From NCBI GenBank assembly GCA_001600695.1, contig BCKQ01000027.1, positions 1-32,087 on the forward strand: 32,087 nt of DNA. The letters are read 5' to 3'. Positions 1 to 10,502 of the stretch are shown here, piece after piece. Made by a program: the position numbers and the translations under genes. The stretch comes from Ascoidea asiatica (lineage: Eukaryota > Ascomycota > Saccharomycetes > Ascoideales > Ascoideaceae). Each line of letters begins with the position of its first letter. Within the stretch, counting starts at the first letter, position 1. The notes under the pieces are model-generated. The model searched no databases, had not been told where the DNA came from, and saw only the letters and a program-made list of their open reading frames with translations.

Positions 1-7
1 AATAATT

Positions 8-97
8 ATAATAATAATAATGGTGATTAATGAATAAATATTTATATATTTGTATATTTATATAACTTGTAATAATAATAATAATAATAATAATAAT
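8..97 (+). repeat. AAT trinucleotide runs
   Basis: Two runs of AAT (about 8-21 and 70-97). The second encodes a poly-Asn stretch at the start of the REV1 frame. Such runs are unstable and may also hide the true 5' exon boundary. Confidence 0.6.
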
Positions 98-3000
98 ATA
101 ATTCATAATGAGACTAATAATGAGACTAATAATGAGAATAATAATGAAAATAATAATTCAAGTACCTCAAATAACTCAATTCATTCATGTAATCCATCTA
201 CTTCAATAACTTCATGTACTTCAAATAATATCCCAAATAAAAATAATGATATTCATTTCAATCAAGTAAAGTCTATAAATATCAACAAATCAAAAGGAAT
301 TATTGAACCATTAAATGAAAATTCTTTTTCAAATAAAGTTNTAATTGATAAAAATGATGAAATTATAAACAATAATTTNAATGATGAAATTTTAAATGAT
401 TTACAAAATGATATTATTTCAGATAATGATTATAAAAATGAGATTTTAAATATTTCTCAAATTAATAATACTATAACTAATAGTAATAATACTAATAATT
501 CTAATAACAATCAATTAGAACTTCAAAATGAATTTATAACTGAATTAAATGATGATTATGAAANTTATTCACCTAATTATTTTGAAAATAAACTTATAAA
601 TAAAGANTCTTNTTCAAATAAAACTCATTATGGTTTTAAAGATTATGAATCTTATTTTTCAAATAAAAATAAAAAACAACAAGAAGCTGATGATGAATAT
701 ATTGAATGGGAAGCTGCAAGACTTAATTCCAAAAAACAAGACTTGAATTTGAATATTGAAAATGCAAATGAAAAAAATAAGAATAACAATAAGAAAATCA
801 TAAATACAATAGAACTTGATTCTAAAACAATATTTAAAGGATGTATTATTTATGTCAATGGTCATACAAAACCTTCAATAAGTGAAATACATAAACTTAT
901 AATTTTACATGGTGGTAAATTTAAACATTTTTTTGCTGGAAAAACTGTAATTACTCATATAATTTGTTCAGAATTAACACCTTCAAAACTTTTACAATTT
1001 AAAAATCATAAAGTTGTTAAACCTGAATGGATTATTGATTCTATAAAAAAAAATAAAAAATTAAATTGGAGAGATTATAGTATAACTGAAGAAATGAATC
1101 GAGGTTATGGACAAGGAAAGTTGAATTATAAATTTTTAACACNAGATTCTTCAGTTAATATTTCAATAATAAATTCAATANAAAATAAATCAAATATTCN
1201 CAATCAATCAACTCCAAAATCAAGTAAACTTATAATATCTAATAATACACCCAATCCAACTAGTCCACTCAATGAACCATATCCACCAAATCAGCCTTCT
1301 GATATTGAAAAGACAAAAGTATCAAATATGCCTATACAAAATGATAGTAATGATAAAAGTCCCATTCCTGTTGTTCCAGAATCACATATCAAACAAAATG
1401 ATATTCTACTCAAAGATAATTCCAAACCTATTGATTCAAAAAATCCAAAGTTTTTAGAAATATTTTTCGCTAAATCAAGACTTCATCATTTAAGTCAATG
1501 GAAATCAGATCTTAAGTCGGAATTTATTAGTAAAGCTGCTTCAAAAATGAAAAAAGCTCAAAATTATTGCAATAATAAGTATTCTAAACCTGTTATTTTT
1601 CATATAGATTTTGATTGTTTTTTTGCTACAGCTTCAGCACTTAATCATCCAAANCNNGATCNTCAGANAACACNGATTTGTGTNACTCATNGTAGTTCAA
1701 CATCTGATATTTNTTCTTGNAACTATGCAGCTAGGGAATTTGNTGTTAGAAATGGGATGTGGGTACGAAATGCTAAAAAGTTATGTCCATCTCTAGTTAC
1801 TTTAGATTATGATTTTGATAAGTATGAAGCTCTTGCCAAAAGGTTTTATGATTATTTGGTGGGTATCGAATTTAACACTTTACTCCCTGTTAGTATTGAT
1901 GAAGCATTANTTAGTGTTTCGAATCAAATATATGATGTTGAAATGCATTTTGAGTTAGAAATCAATCAAAGAATACATTCATTAGCTGAGAAAATACGGC
2001 GAGATATTTTTNAACAAACACAATGTAGTGNTAGTGTTGGGATTTCATCCAACGTTCTTCTTGCTAGACTCGCTTTAAGAAAAGCTAAACCAAATGGGAT
2101 TTATTTTATTGATTTTTCTGACGAGGATGGATTGCAGAGTTTTCTTACTAATATTCCTATTTCTGATTTACCAGGGATTGGAAGATCTACAATGCAAAAG
2201 ATTCGATATAGCTTTTTTCCTGATTTTGAAAAGGAAGAATTGGAAATAGAAGATTCAAGAACAGTAGAAAAAGGAAGGCTAATATTGTTGTTTGGCAATA
2301 AAACAGGATGCAAAATATATGATCAGTGTTATGGAATTAGTAAATTAATATTATCCTATAAAGATGTTATGGAAAATTTTGAGAATTTGAATTAAACAAT
2401 CTCAATTGACATTAATTGGGGCATTAGATTCGATGAGTAGAGACAAGTGGAAGATTTTTTATTATGTCTCTCAAAAGAACTTGTTACTCAATTACAGACA
2501 ATTGATAAAATAGGGTCTCGACCCTCTCTTCGAATTATGAAAAGAGCTGCTAATGCACCTATCGAGCCTGCAAAGTATTTAGGAATGCGAGAATGTGATC
2601 TGAAATCGCAAAGTTCCAATTTGGGAATGGCAACCAGTGATGTTGGAATAATTAGCAGGGAAGCCAAAACATTGTTACAAATGATAGGATGTCCTGTGAA
2701 GGAACTGAGAGGTATTGGAATGACATTAGGACAATTGATATCTGCAAATAATCGTTCGAGTGAAAAACAAAGGAAGCTACCCTTTGAAAAGCAAGTGGAG
2801 ATCCAGATGGGGAATATCATTAATGAATCAGTCTTGAAAGAGGTAAAACCTATACCAGTTGAAGCCCTGACTGTCGCAAACAAACTGAACTTTCTGAAAA
2901 TTACATTGTTTTTAATGGTAAGAAATATTCACTTCCTGCTAATTACAATGAGAGAACTTTTCCAGATTTTTTGAAGAAAATTACTGACTCTTCTGTTTTT

Positions 3001-3991
3001 GATGATACCAAAATTCAAAATGGAGAACCAAAATTGGTTGAAAATAAATTGTCAGAAACCAAAGAACAGACTGCTAATACAATGGCTCCCAAATCTGGAA
3101 AGAAAAAACGTTCTCCTGTTAGGGCTTATAATCAACAATTACTTCCAATAAATGGTGAAACGGATTCAAAAGTAGTTAGAGTATTGGAAAATCGTTCACC
3201 AAAGCGCCTGTATGGCAAAAAAAAGACTAAAATGCAATATAAAAGACCCAAAACAGACTATTTTTCATCAAATTCTGCCAAAAAATTGCTTGATGAGTTT
3301 ATAGCAGTATCGAATACTGGTTGTTCAAAAATTAGAACAATAAATGAAAACGGAAAAACTATANTTATTTTTGANTNTTCGTTTTCAGATTCTGATACTT
3401 CAGGAAAGCAGAACTGGAGTAAAAATAATGATGTTATGGACGTATGGGAGAGTACAGATACTTTAGAGTTAAATAAGGTTAACAAAAATTTCTCAAAGGA
3501 AATCAGTTCAGCACATTTTCGTCAACAAACAAAAGTTGCTGGGAAACCTGTTACATCATCAAAACATTGGTTACAAAAAGGTATCCTAATTTATCTGGCT
3601 TGCAGGCGTCAAGTACCAAATTTTTTTCCAGAGTTAATAAGCTTATGGATGAGGGCAATATTTGTGTAACCTCGTTTATCGGAAGAAGATTTTCATAATT
3701 TTGAAAAACCAGTTAACTTATATTTTGGTAGAAAAAACTTCCACTTGATAGTACGAATCGTAAAGGATCTTCCCTTTTACTACTACCGAATTCGAAAAAA
3801 ATTTCAACCAGGAAATCAATTTTTTGATGGAATATCAAATGAGGTTGAGGTTGATTATAAAAAAGTAGTTGATTTATGGGATGATTTTATAGAGAATTTT
3901 GTTTTTAAAAACTAAGAAAAGACTATCTTCAAGTGGTGTTACTTATCTAGAACCTGAAAGATCTTTTCATTTGAAGTTCACACAAGTTTAA
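50..3991 (+). CDS. REV1: DNA repair protein REV1 (Y-family polymerase), interrupted reading frame
   Basis: REV1 is a deoxycytidyl transferase and scaffold for translesion synthesis in the nucleus. Seen in order: Asn-rich N-terminus; BRCT domain at about residues 260-345 (FKGCIIYVNGHTKPS, HGGKF, THIIC, VKPEWIIDSI); polymerase motif HIDFDCFFA near residue 517; SIDEAL near 616; a thumb HhH motif LPGIGRSTMQKI; the PAD/little-finger signature SIDINWGIRFDE and APIEPAKYLGMRECD; then a Lys-rich tail. The frame is broken by TAA at 2393 and TAG at 2438. Both lie in the same frame as flanking homologous sequence, so these look like nonsense changes or errors rather than introns. One-base slips occur near 2880 (frame 2 to 1), 3577 (in an A run), 3680 and 3907; I place the last readable stop at 3989-3991. 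No ATG opens the N-terminal frame and TAA lies at 35-37, so the true start is upstream or in another exon. Many single Ns lie in the palm region (1654-1742). Family identity is firm; whether the gene works is not. Confidence 0.9.
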
Positions 3992-4158
3992 CAGAAAGTG
4001 CTAATTATCTTTTTTTTTTTTTTTTATGATCACCATTAATGGATTTTTAATTGTTGCAAATTATAATTTTAATAATCATATACAAAGTGATAATGTTAAC
4101 TGGAAAGGTTTTAAAATGCTATTTATCAATTTTGATTATAATCATTTACCAATTACTT
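3992..4158. other. Convergent intergenic spacer with T run
   Basis: Short AT-rich spacer between two genes that converge. It holds a run of 16 T (4010-4025) and nothing else I recognise. It probably carries the 3' ends of both transcripts. Confidence 0.5.
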
Positions 4159-5192
4159 TCAACCAGTATCAGTTTTAAATGTATCTTGATCAGTTAAACG
4201 AGGGTTGAAAGCATTGGCACTTTTACCATTAAGTTTTCTAACCACTGATTCTTTGAAATTTTCGGTTTCAAATCCTTCTGAAATTATTTTGCCAATTGCA
4301 TTTCCAATTACTTCCTCATGTTTATTTTCAATTTCCTGATTGTGTTTTACCTCCATTTCTCTATTATTTTTTTGTTCTAATTCTTCAAACTGATTAGAAG
4401 AAGATTCATCCGTTATAACAAAGGGTCTCATCATGATTAACATTGTTTCGTCATAATAGCATGGAATAAGGTATAATGCCAGGAACCCTAAAACAAGAGC
4501 TAATTGTGTGTTTTTTAATTATTCAAGAATGCTAGTATTACTAAATATACCATTAAACAGAAATTAATTATTTGTGAGGTTAAAAGAGGAAATGGTACAT
4601 AAAAAATTTCATTGGTAAACCTTATTAGTAGTGGCCCCATTTGCAGATGGAAGGTACCATTTCCTCTATGTTAAGTTGTCTGAAACTGATAATATTTGAA
4701 ATTGAATTATTATCAACAAGCTTATACACAAACCCACCAAACCATTGGGTAGATAAAGAATAAACATTTATAAATAACAAACTTTCAAAGGCTGAAAGTG
4801 CGTCTTTAAATTGATATTGATCTAAAAAAGTTAAGACTGGAATCCAAGGTATAATCAATAGAAATGGTACCCGAGCTAAACTGCCAGCTCCAAATAATGG
4901 GGTAAAAGTATTTCTAAAGGTAGTAAAGCTTCTACTTGGTGAAAGAAGCAGAGGAACCACCCTTATAGCAATTACACTGATTAAGGAAACTGCACTTAAT
5001 ATGAAACATTTTGAATGGAGTTCATTGATTTCCTATGTCATTTTAATGTTAGTTTTTATTGTCTACTAGCTTGGAAAACAATGTATAAAAATTAAACTTA
5101 CAATCATTTCTAGAATAATATTCTTTAGCATATTTAGAAATTTTAACTTTTTTTTCTGGTGGAATAATTGTAATAACAACCCATGAATTCAT
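4159..5192 (-). CDS. Putative TMEM33/Pom33-family membrane protein, spliced, with frameshifts
   Basis: Proteins of this family sit in the ER membrane and at nuclear pores and help shape ER tubules. Exon 1 runs from ATG at 5190-5192 to 5102 (30 codons plus one base). The donor is GTAAGT at 5101-5096, an ACTAAC branch-like word follows, and the acceptor GTGCAG at 4990 keeps frame; the earlier CATAG acceptor would give a stop. Exon 2 shows hydrophobic segments (VSLISVIAIRVVPLLL, PFLLIIPWIPVLTFL, SLLFINVYSLSTQWFGGFVY) and then, after a slip near 4660, RFTNEIFYVPFPLL, which recalls the CNEIFLMP region of TMEM33. Another slip near 4510 leads into TQLALVLGFLALYLIP and a charged Glu/Lys-rich tail ending at 4159. 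The family call rests on spacing and short similarities recalled from memory; another multi-pass membrane protein is possible. Confidence 0.45.
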
Positions 5193-5365
5193 TGAAAAAA
5201 ATTTAAAATAAACTAAAAGTATTAAAGGAAAAAATTGATAAAAAGAGATATAAAATTCAAATCAAATTTCAAAATATTTAGTTTATTGTTAAAATACACT
5301 TAAGCGCCAACCACAATATTTAGCGCCCAATCACTAAATCTAAAAACAATATTTTGAATGTCTTT

Positions 5366-5588
5366 AATAAGAAATATAAGTATATTTTGTCTTACTAACT
5401 ATAAAAGTGGTAAGAAGATGACTAAGTTTTATCTTTGCAGATAGACAACTTACATAGTTACCTAAAACATAAAGCGAGCATGTTTTAGGTGATCAGGTGA
5501 CTCTTCAAACAGATGTCACATGTTATAAAGATCACATGGTTAGACAAACTTCATTAGCCACACAAAGGCTTGTTTAGCCTAATTTAAT
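5366..5588 (-). repeat. 3' LTR of the copia element (left copy)
   Basis: About 95% identical by eye to 10279-10502. On the element's strand it begins AATTAAAT and ends TTCTTATT, so it lacks the usual TG...CA ends. It holds perfect inverted repeats, notably 11-bp arms at 5460-5470 and 5480-5490 around a 9-base loop. One difference between the LTR copies lies in that loop and none in the arms. Confidence 0.85.
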
Positions 5589-6276
5589 TTACCTCCATAA
5601 ACAGGAATTTTTGGTGGATGATGACAGTTAAGGAGAGTGAGCTTTTAAACATAAAGTAGTCGTGCCTTACTCAATGAGCTTCACCTCCATATTCTAATAA
5701 GGAATATATCATGGAGTAAGGATTGTTAAAACAAGAAATCCTGCAAAGAATAAAACAATAGAAAATCTTTCTTTACCAGTAACTAACAACTGAGGAGAAA
5801 GAAGCAAAAAACAGAAAGAACAATTGAAAGAAAAACGAGAAAGATTAAAATAAATATAGGCAGGAAAAAAACACATACTTGAGATTGAATCGAAACGCAC
5901 CTCCATAAGCCGGGAACATTAAAAATGTTTTTAAAATTTAGTAGAAGAGAAGCAAATCAAAAGAGGGTGATAAGCAAAAGAAGAGCAGCATAAATAAGCC
6001 CAAATAAAATAAGTTCAAAATCAGAACATTGATAGACAAGAAAATAAAATTGTAGTTGGATATATCTGATGGTAATAAAATTAACTTAATTTATAAAAGT
6101 ATTTTATTGGAAATTTAAATTATTTATAAAGCATTAAAATAATTTATCAAAACAGTCTTATTTCAAACTTGAGTAGCAAATTGAAAGTTTGATTCAAATT
6201 AAGAGAAAATTATAATAAACATGTATCAATTCTAGAAGACAATTATCAAGAACTTATCTAATTAGGTATATAAATA
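5589..6276 (-). other. 3' non-coding region of the copia element, with repeated purine motif
   Basis: This lies between the pol stop (6277-6279) and the 3' LTR. A TATGGAGGT motif on the minus strand abuts the LTR (about 5590-5598) and is a plausible polypurine tract for plus-strand priming. The motif recurs near 5687 and 5900; the first and last copies share further flanking similarity, suggesting an internal duplication. A 65-codon hydrophobic frame (5709-5906, minus) starts in the third copy, but I see no reason to call it a gene. Confidence 0.4.
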
Positions 6277-6985
6277 TTAAATTTCACTAATTTTAACTGG
6301 TGGTTCAGAAACTATAAATTGAGCTAAATGATGGAAGGTTGCGTGAGTGGGATATTTTGTATCAATATCAGCAATATTAATTAAAGGGTTAGCATATTCA
6401 ACCTTTTGTTCTTTTTTTTAGATTCTATCAGAAACTAAGAAAAACTGTTGCTCGGTATGCGCTTTTGATTTAAGTTTCCCATTAGCAGTTGCCCAGTAAA
6501 TAGCACCTTTATTGTCAACAAAAATTGTAGTAGGAAAAAATGAGTAATTTTTTTATAATAGGTAATTGGAAACTCGAGTTCAAATTTGATTTTTTGCTAA
6601 AACTGTTAATTGGGTCCTCTGAATATGTGAAAGCATCAAGTCTTCAGAGGAACCACGGAAGGTATCTGGTGTTGTTAGACCTATATTCAAGAGCTTGCAG
6701 TTCTGAATCTGAGGAAGATTGAGGAGGCACAGCTTGAAAATTAGACCCCCAGTTCAAAGGTATTTTACCATACATTGTAACAGTTTCGATTACAGATTGA
6801 GGACCAGCAGCCTCATGGGCATCAGAGAAGGTAATTTATTAATTTTTGTTAGATCCATGAAAGTCCAAGAGCAATGTGATTAAGTTTCTTATATATTTAA
6901 GGATATGTAAAGCAAATTTGTAATCAGATTCATTAAAATTGTCCATATGTATGGTTAAAATGTGATCAGATTGGGTTATGTTTGG
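6277..6985 (-). pseudogene. Copia RNase H domain remnant
   Basis: This continues pol downstream of the RT fragment. Readable pieces in changing frames match the Ty1/copia RNase H order: FSDAHEAAG (first Asp region, about 6810-6835), SSSDSELQALE (the usual SSTEAEYMAL position), and FVDNKGAIYWATANGK (the DNQxAI motif, about 6485-6530). A clean C-terminal piece, EYANPLINIADIDTKYPT to PVKISEI, ends at TAA 6277-6279. Several frameshifts and stops separate the pieces, so no intact enzyme is encoded. Confidence 0.65.
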
Positions 6986-7738
6986 TCAACAAAATCTAGA
7001 TAAATGAATTAAACTTTCAACTATTTGGGCATAAGGAAATCTTTTCATTTTTTTAAAATTTTTATCTTTTGCAGGAATGATTTTAAGTGTTTTAAATGAG
7101 TCATTATATGGTAGATTGATATTATCTTTGATAGTATTGATTAAGAAAGTATCTATTAATTGATGAGAATAATTTTCTTGATTTAAGAATATATAACCCT
7201 TGTCTTTGTTGTAATCAATTTGTAGTCGAAGAAAATTTTTTATTTCACCTAATAATTGGATATTGAACAATTGTTTAAAATCAGTTTTAGTAATTTCCAT
7301 TGCTTTCATTGCAGAAGCAGTAAAGATAATGTCCTCAACATAGACAGCAACTATTATTAGACCAAAGATAGAAGATTTATAGAATATACAGGAAACCTTT
7401 TCATCTTGAGTATAGAATTTGGATTCGAACTGGTCCTTTAATTGTAGATACCATTCTCTTGGTGCTTGATGAAGGCCATAGAAACTTCCAGTTATTTTGT
7501 ATATATACTTAGGATATTGTTTGTTAATAAACCCTTTGGGTTGATGAACATAAAGTGTTTCTTTAATTTTACCTCTCCGAGAGGCTGAAGGAACATCTCC
7601 AGTTTCAATAAACCAATTTTTTTGAGCACATATTGTAATTATTGTGAGAAAAATCTCATTAGGACACACAGGTGCATAAGTCTCACCGAAGCCTCGTCCA
7701 GGTTTTTGACGATGACCTTGAATCACCCATCTTGCTTT
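6986..7738 (-). CDS. Ty1/copia reverse transcriptase fragment with YVED active site
   Basis: About 250 codons of RT from the KARWVIQGHRQKPG motif (7738 downward) to ESLIHLSRFC. Motifs seen in order: ETYAPV, ETGDVPSASRRGKI (canonical DVxxAFLxG), YVHQPKGF, KITGSFYGLHQAPREW, VYVEDIIFTAS and LGEIKNFLRLQI. The catalytic box at 7331-7342 reads YVED; copia enzymes normally have YVDD, and loss of the first Asp of the pair should abolish metal binding. The N-terminal ~60 residues usual for this RT domain are missing. Upstream sequence belongs to the gag-like frame, so the junction near 7740 marks an internal deletion. It is not a host gene. Confidence 0.85.
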   Translation of the reverse strand, partial: KARWVIQGHRQKPGRGFGETYAPVCPNEIFLTIITICAQKNWFIETGDVPSASRRGKIKETLYVHQPKGFINKQYPKYIYKITGSFYGLHQAPREWYLQLKDQFESKFYTQDEKVSCIFYKSSIFGLIIVAVYVEDIIFTASAMKAMEITKTDFKQLFNIQLLGEIKNFLRLQIDYNKDKGYIFLNQENYSHQLIDTFLINTIKDNINLPYNDSFKTLKIIPAKDKNFKKMKRFPYAQIVESLIHLSRFC

Positions 7739-7744
7739 TGGTTA

Positions 7745-8909
7745 ATTAATTTGTGATTTTCAGCATTTCTAGATTTTAATAATTGAGGACGAATTAAATT
7801 GGATTCAACAATAAACTTGAAATTATCATTTAATGATAAAGAGACAAATTTATCTTTATATCTGTTATAATTATCTGAATTAATGCTTCTAATATAGATT
7901 CCCATAAAATATTTAGCAATGACTTTACAAACATTTTTATCGAAAAGCTTTTTGTTAATTTGATATAATTATCTTGATGTTTGATTAATTCTTGGTGGTC
8001 AGATGAAAGGATTTCAATAAAAGATTTTCTAATTTTCTGCCATAGTAGATTAGCACTTTTCAGAACTTCATTTATTAATTTGAAGTTAATGATAGAACCT
8101 AATTGATTTAAAGGGTCTTCAAGGGCAAATTTTTTCTCTTGAAGTTTCATGATTAAAACTTGAACTTTAACTTTTGAAAACTCAATATCATAGAACACTT
8201 GTTGTTGAGTAGAGAAATCTAGATTTTCTTGAATATTATTATTCAAGAATTGTTTAATGATAGCTTCATTTTGAGGTGAAATATCGGTTTGTAAAAGAAA
8301 GACACCAGAACGATCTTTAGTGATGAATTGAAAAGATACAAGGAGAGAGAAGACTCTGTCTACAAAGGTATCAAGATGATCAGAATTTTGGACTGGAGAA
8401 TTAATGACTTCAAAACAAAGATTTGCAATTGGATTATCTTCTTTATTGGAATTTTCATTGTCTGAAGTAATATCATTTGTGATTAATTTAATAGGAGATT
8501 TAATAAAAGGTTTAGTAAAAAAATCATTAGGATAAATAAGGAAAATAGAATTATTAGGGTTATTATTTCTTAAAAATTGAATTCTTTCAGTTCTATTTTG
8601 TCTTTCAATGTCAATGAAAGTTTTCTCTTCTGGTTGAATAGAAAATTGGTAATTCTCGATAATTTTGGCTTGTAAGAAGACACCTTGATTAATTTCATTT
8701 TGATTGATTTCTTCGATAGTAGTAAGTCTAAAAGGGTTTATACGATAGTGAATGAAGGAATTAGAGAAGGGATTTTTTGAAGAAGCAGGAACGAATTGAT
8801 TTAATTTTTCAAATTTCAAAATAAATTGAATGTATTCATCGACATCATCATCATTAAGTTTACCAACAAGTGTTTTATCAAAGTTACCATCAATAGGAAC
8901 GTCAGTCAT
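7745..8909 (-). CDS. Gag-like ORF of the copia element
   Basis: An ATG at 8907-8909 opens a ~360-codon frame rich in Asn, Ile, Phe and Gln. A one-base slip near 7905 moves the probable coding path into another frame (SINSDNYNRYKDKFVSLSLN) that runs to the RT junction near 7745. I recognise no domain, no CCHC zinc knuckle and no protease motif. The assignment as gag rests on position: first ORF after the 5' LTR and leader, same strand as RT. It could be a lineage-specific structural protein or captured sequence. Confidence 0.55.
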
Positions 8910-8983
8910 TTTGTTAAGATAAGTAAATGAGAACTAAGTCTGATTCAAATAGAGACAGAGACCGAGTTAAATTCAAAAATTCT

Positions 8984-10140
8984 AGGATATTTAATATGAT
9001 GAACTAATTAAACAAGAAAGTTTTAAGAAATTAGTTCAGAATACTTGAGAGAATCAGATGAGAAAGATAATATTAAGTTTGTAATAGTTGCATAAGTATT
9101 CACTATTTAATAAAGTATTGAATATAAGTTTTTTGAAGTAAAGTGAAAAATTTAAGTTCAGGATTCGAAGTAATAAAAGATTAAAACAAAGAAATTTCTA
9201 AGATATTTATATTGATGAACAAGATAAACAAGAAATTATTTTGAATTTGATATAATTTATTAAAGTAGAAATTGAATTGAGAAATATTTGAATGGAATTG
9301 TGTTATTAAATAAGATTATTATTTTGGTGGAAATAGTATAATTTGAAATTTAAGTAAGGAAGAATTATGATATGTAATAATCTTTGAAACTTGAATTTGG
9401 ATGATATAAAGTAAAACTAAAATAAGTTTTTAGATATTGGAATCAGATATTAATATAAGTATTATTTATCAGGATGAAACAAAGAAGTTCTGAAGCTTTT
9501 ATAAATAAAAAGTTACTTGAATTCAAATGATTCTTTAATTAATGATTTTGTTTAGAAGAAAAATAATTAGTAAGATTAAATACAAATTGTATAATATTTA
9601 TATTGATAAACAAAATAAATAAGAATAAGTAAAAATAAAACTAAAATTTTAATAAAGATTCAGATTTTAAACTATTGAATTTAACTCTTGGATATGAAAA
9701 TATTTAAGATATCTATTCGAAAGATTAAAAATTCAAAAATATTTATAACGATTAACAGAATAAACAAGAATTAAAAACTTTTAAAATATTGATATTTAAA
9801 GTAGAATTTAAGAGTAATTGTTGTTATTTAAAATATAAATTTAGCGCCCATTAAAAATTTAATTTTGATGAGGAAAATAGAAGATGTATAATATTTAAAT
9901 TGATAAGTAAAATAATAAAGAACTTGAATTTTTCTAAGAATTAGTATGACCAGAATGTAGTGATTTAATTAGTTGAAGACGGTTAAATTATAAAAGCTTC
10001 TAGTAATAGTTTTTGATTTATGAAAGATTTAAATAAATTAAGCGCTGACAGAAAAATTTAATTTTGGAAAAAATATAAAGATTCTATAATATTTGAATTG
10101 ATAAGCAAAATAAACAAGAACTTCAATTTATCTAAATTGA
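8984..10140 (-). repeat. Degenerate tandem repeats in the element's leader
   Basis: On the plus strand a diverged core, roughly ATATTTATATTGATAAAC followed by AAAATAAACAAGAA, recurs near 8984, 9201, 9460, 9593, 9737, 9887 and 10091, spaced about 130-260 bases apart. Two units also share an upstream AGCGC word and a following AAATTTAATTTT word (9842 and 10036). No coding frame crosses the block. It fills most of the long leader between 5' LTR and gag. Confidence 0.55.
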
Positions 10141-10261
10141 ATTTAATTTGTAGTTGATTATTATTATTTAAAGAAAGGAAGTTGAATTTTAATAAAATTT
10201 TGATCAATTATCAGAAAATGTTTAAAAGGAAAAAAATATTAACTTATAAATTTTATTAAGT

Positions 10262-10278
10262 AAATAGGCTCAATAACC
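10262..10278 (-). promoter_or_regulatory. Candidate primer-binding site (half initiator-tRNA type)
   Basis: Immediately inside the 5' LTR the minus strand reads GGTTATTGAGCC. The anticodon arm of initiator tRNA-Met has the complement GGTTATGAGCC, which Drosophila copia-type elements (hemiviruses) use as a half-tRNA primer site. Here one extra T interrupts the match, so the call is tentative. Confidence 0.35.
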
Positions 10279-10502
10279 AATAAAAAATATAAGGATATTT
10301 TGTCTTACTAACTATAAAAGTGGTGAGAAGATGACTAAGTTTTATCTTTGCAGATAGACAACTTAAATAGTTACCTAAAACATAAACCGAGCATGTTTTA
10401 GGTGATCATGTGACTCTTCTAACAGATGTCACATGTTATAAAGATCACATGGTTATACAAACTTCATTAGCCACACAAAGGCTTCTCTAGCCTCATTTAA
10501 TT
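10279..10502 (-). repeat. 5' LTR of the copia element (right copy)
   Basis: Direct repeat of the left LTR in the same orientation. The 11-bp hairpin arms are conserved at 10374-10384 and 10394-10404. Being upstream of the gag-like ORF, it should carry the element's promoter. Confidence 0.85.

Larger units (their letters stand above)
5366..10502 (-). mobile_element. Ty1/copia LTR retrotransposon, internally deleted
   Basis: The element is bounded by two near-identical direct LTRs (5366-5588 and 10279-10502) and flanked by a TCTTT duplication (5361-5365 and 10503-10507). The coding strand is minus, so the right LTR is the 5' one. The order is 5' LTR, candidate primer site, ~1.37-kb leader with degenerate repeats, gag-like ORF, reverse transcriptase, RNase H remnant, ~690-bp 3' region, 3' LTR. 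Protease and integrase, which precede RT in Ty1/copia pol, are absent. The LTRs differ at about 11 positions by eye, so insertion is fairly old. With frameshifts, no integrase and a YVED active site it cannot move on its own, but it could be mobilised in trans. Confidence 0.85.

Noticed and set aside
5366-5410. TACTAAC-like branch site inside the LTR
   Set aside because: It is shared by the LTR copies, but no donor/acceptor pair or coding exons flank it.
6540-6722. Plus-strand frame inside the retroelement
   Set aside because: It overlaps the minus-strand RNase H remnant and shows no recognisable content.
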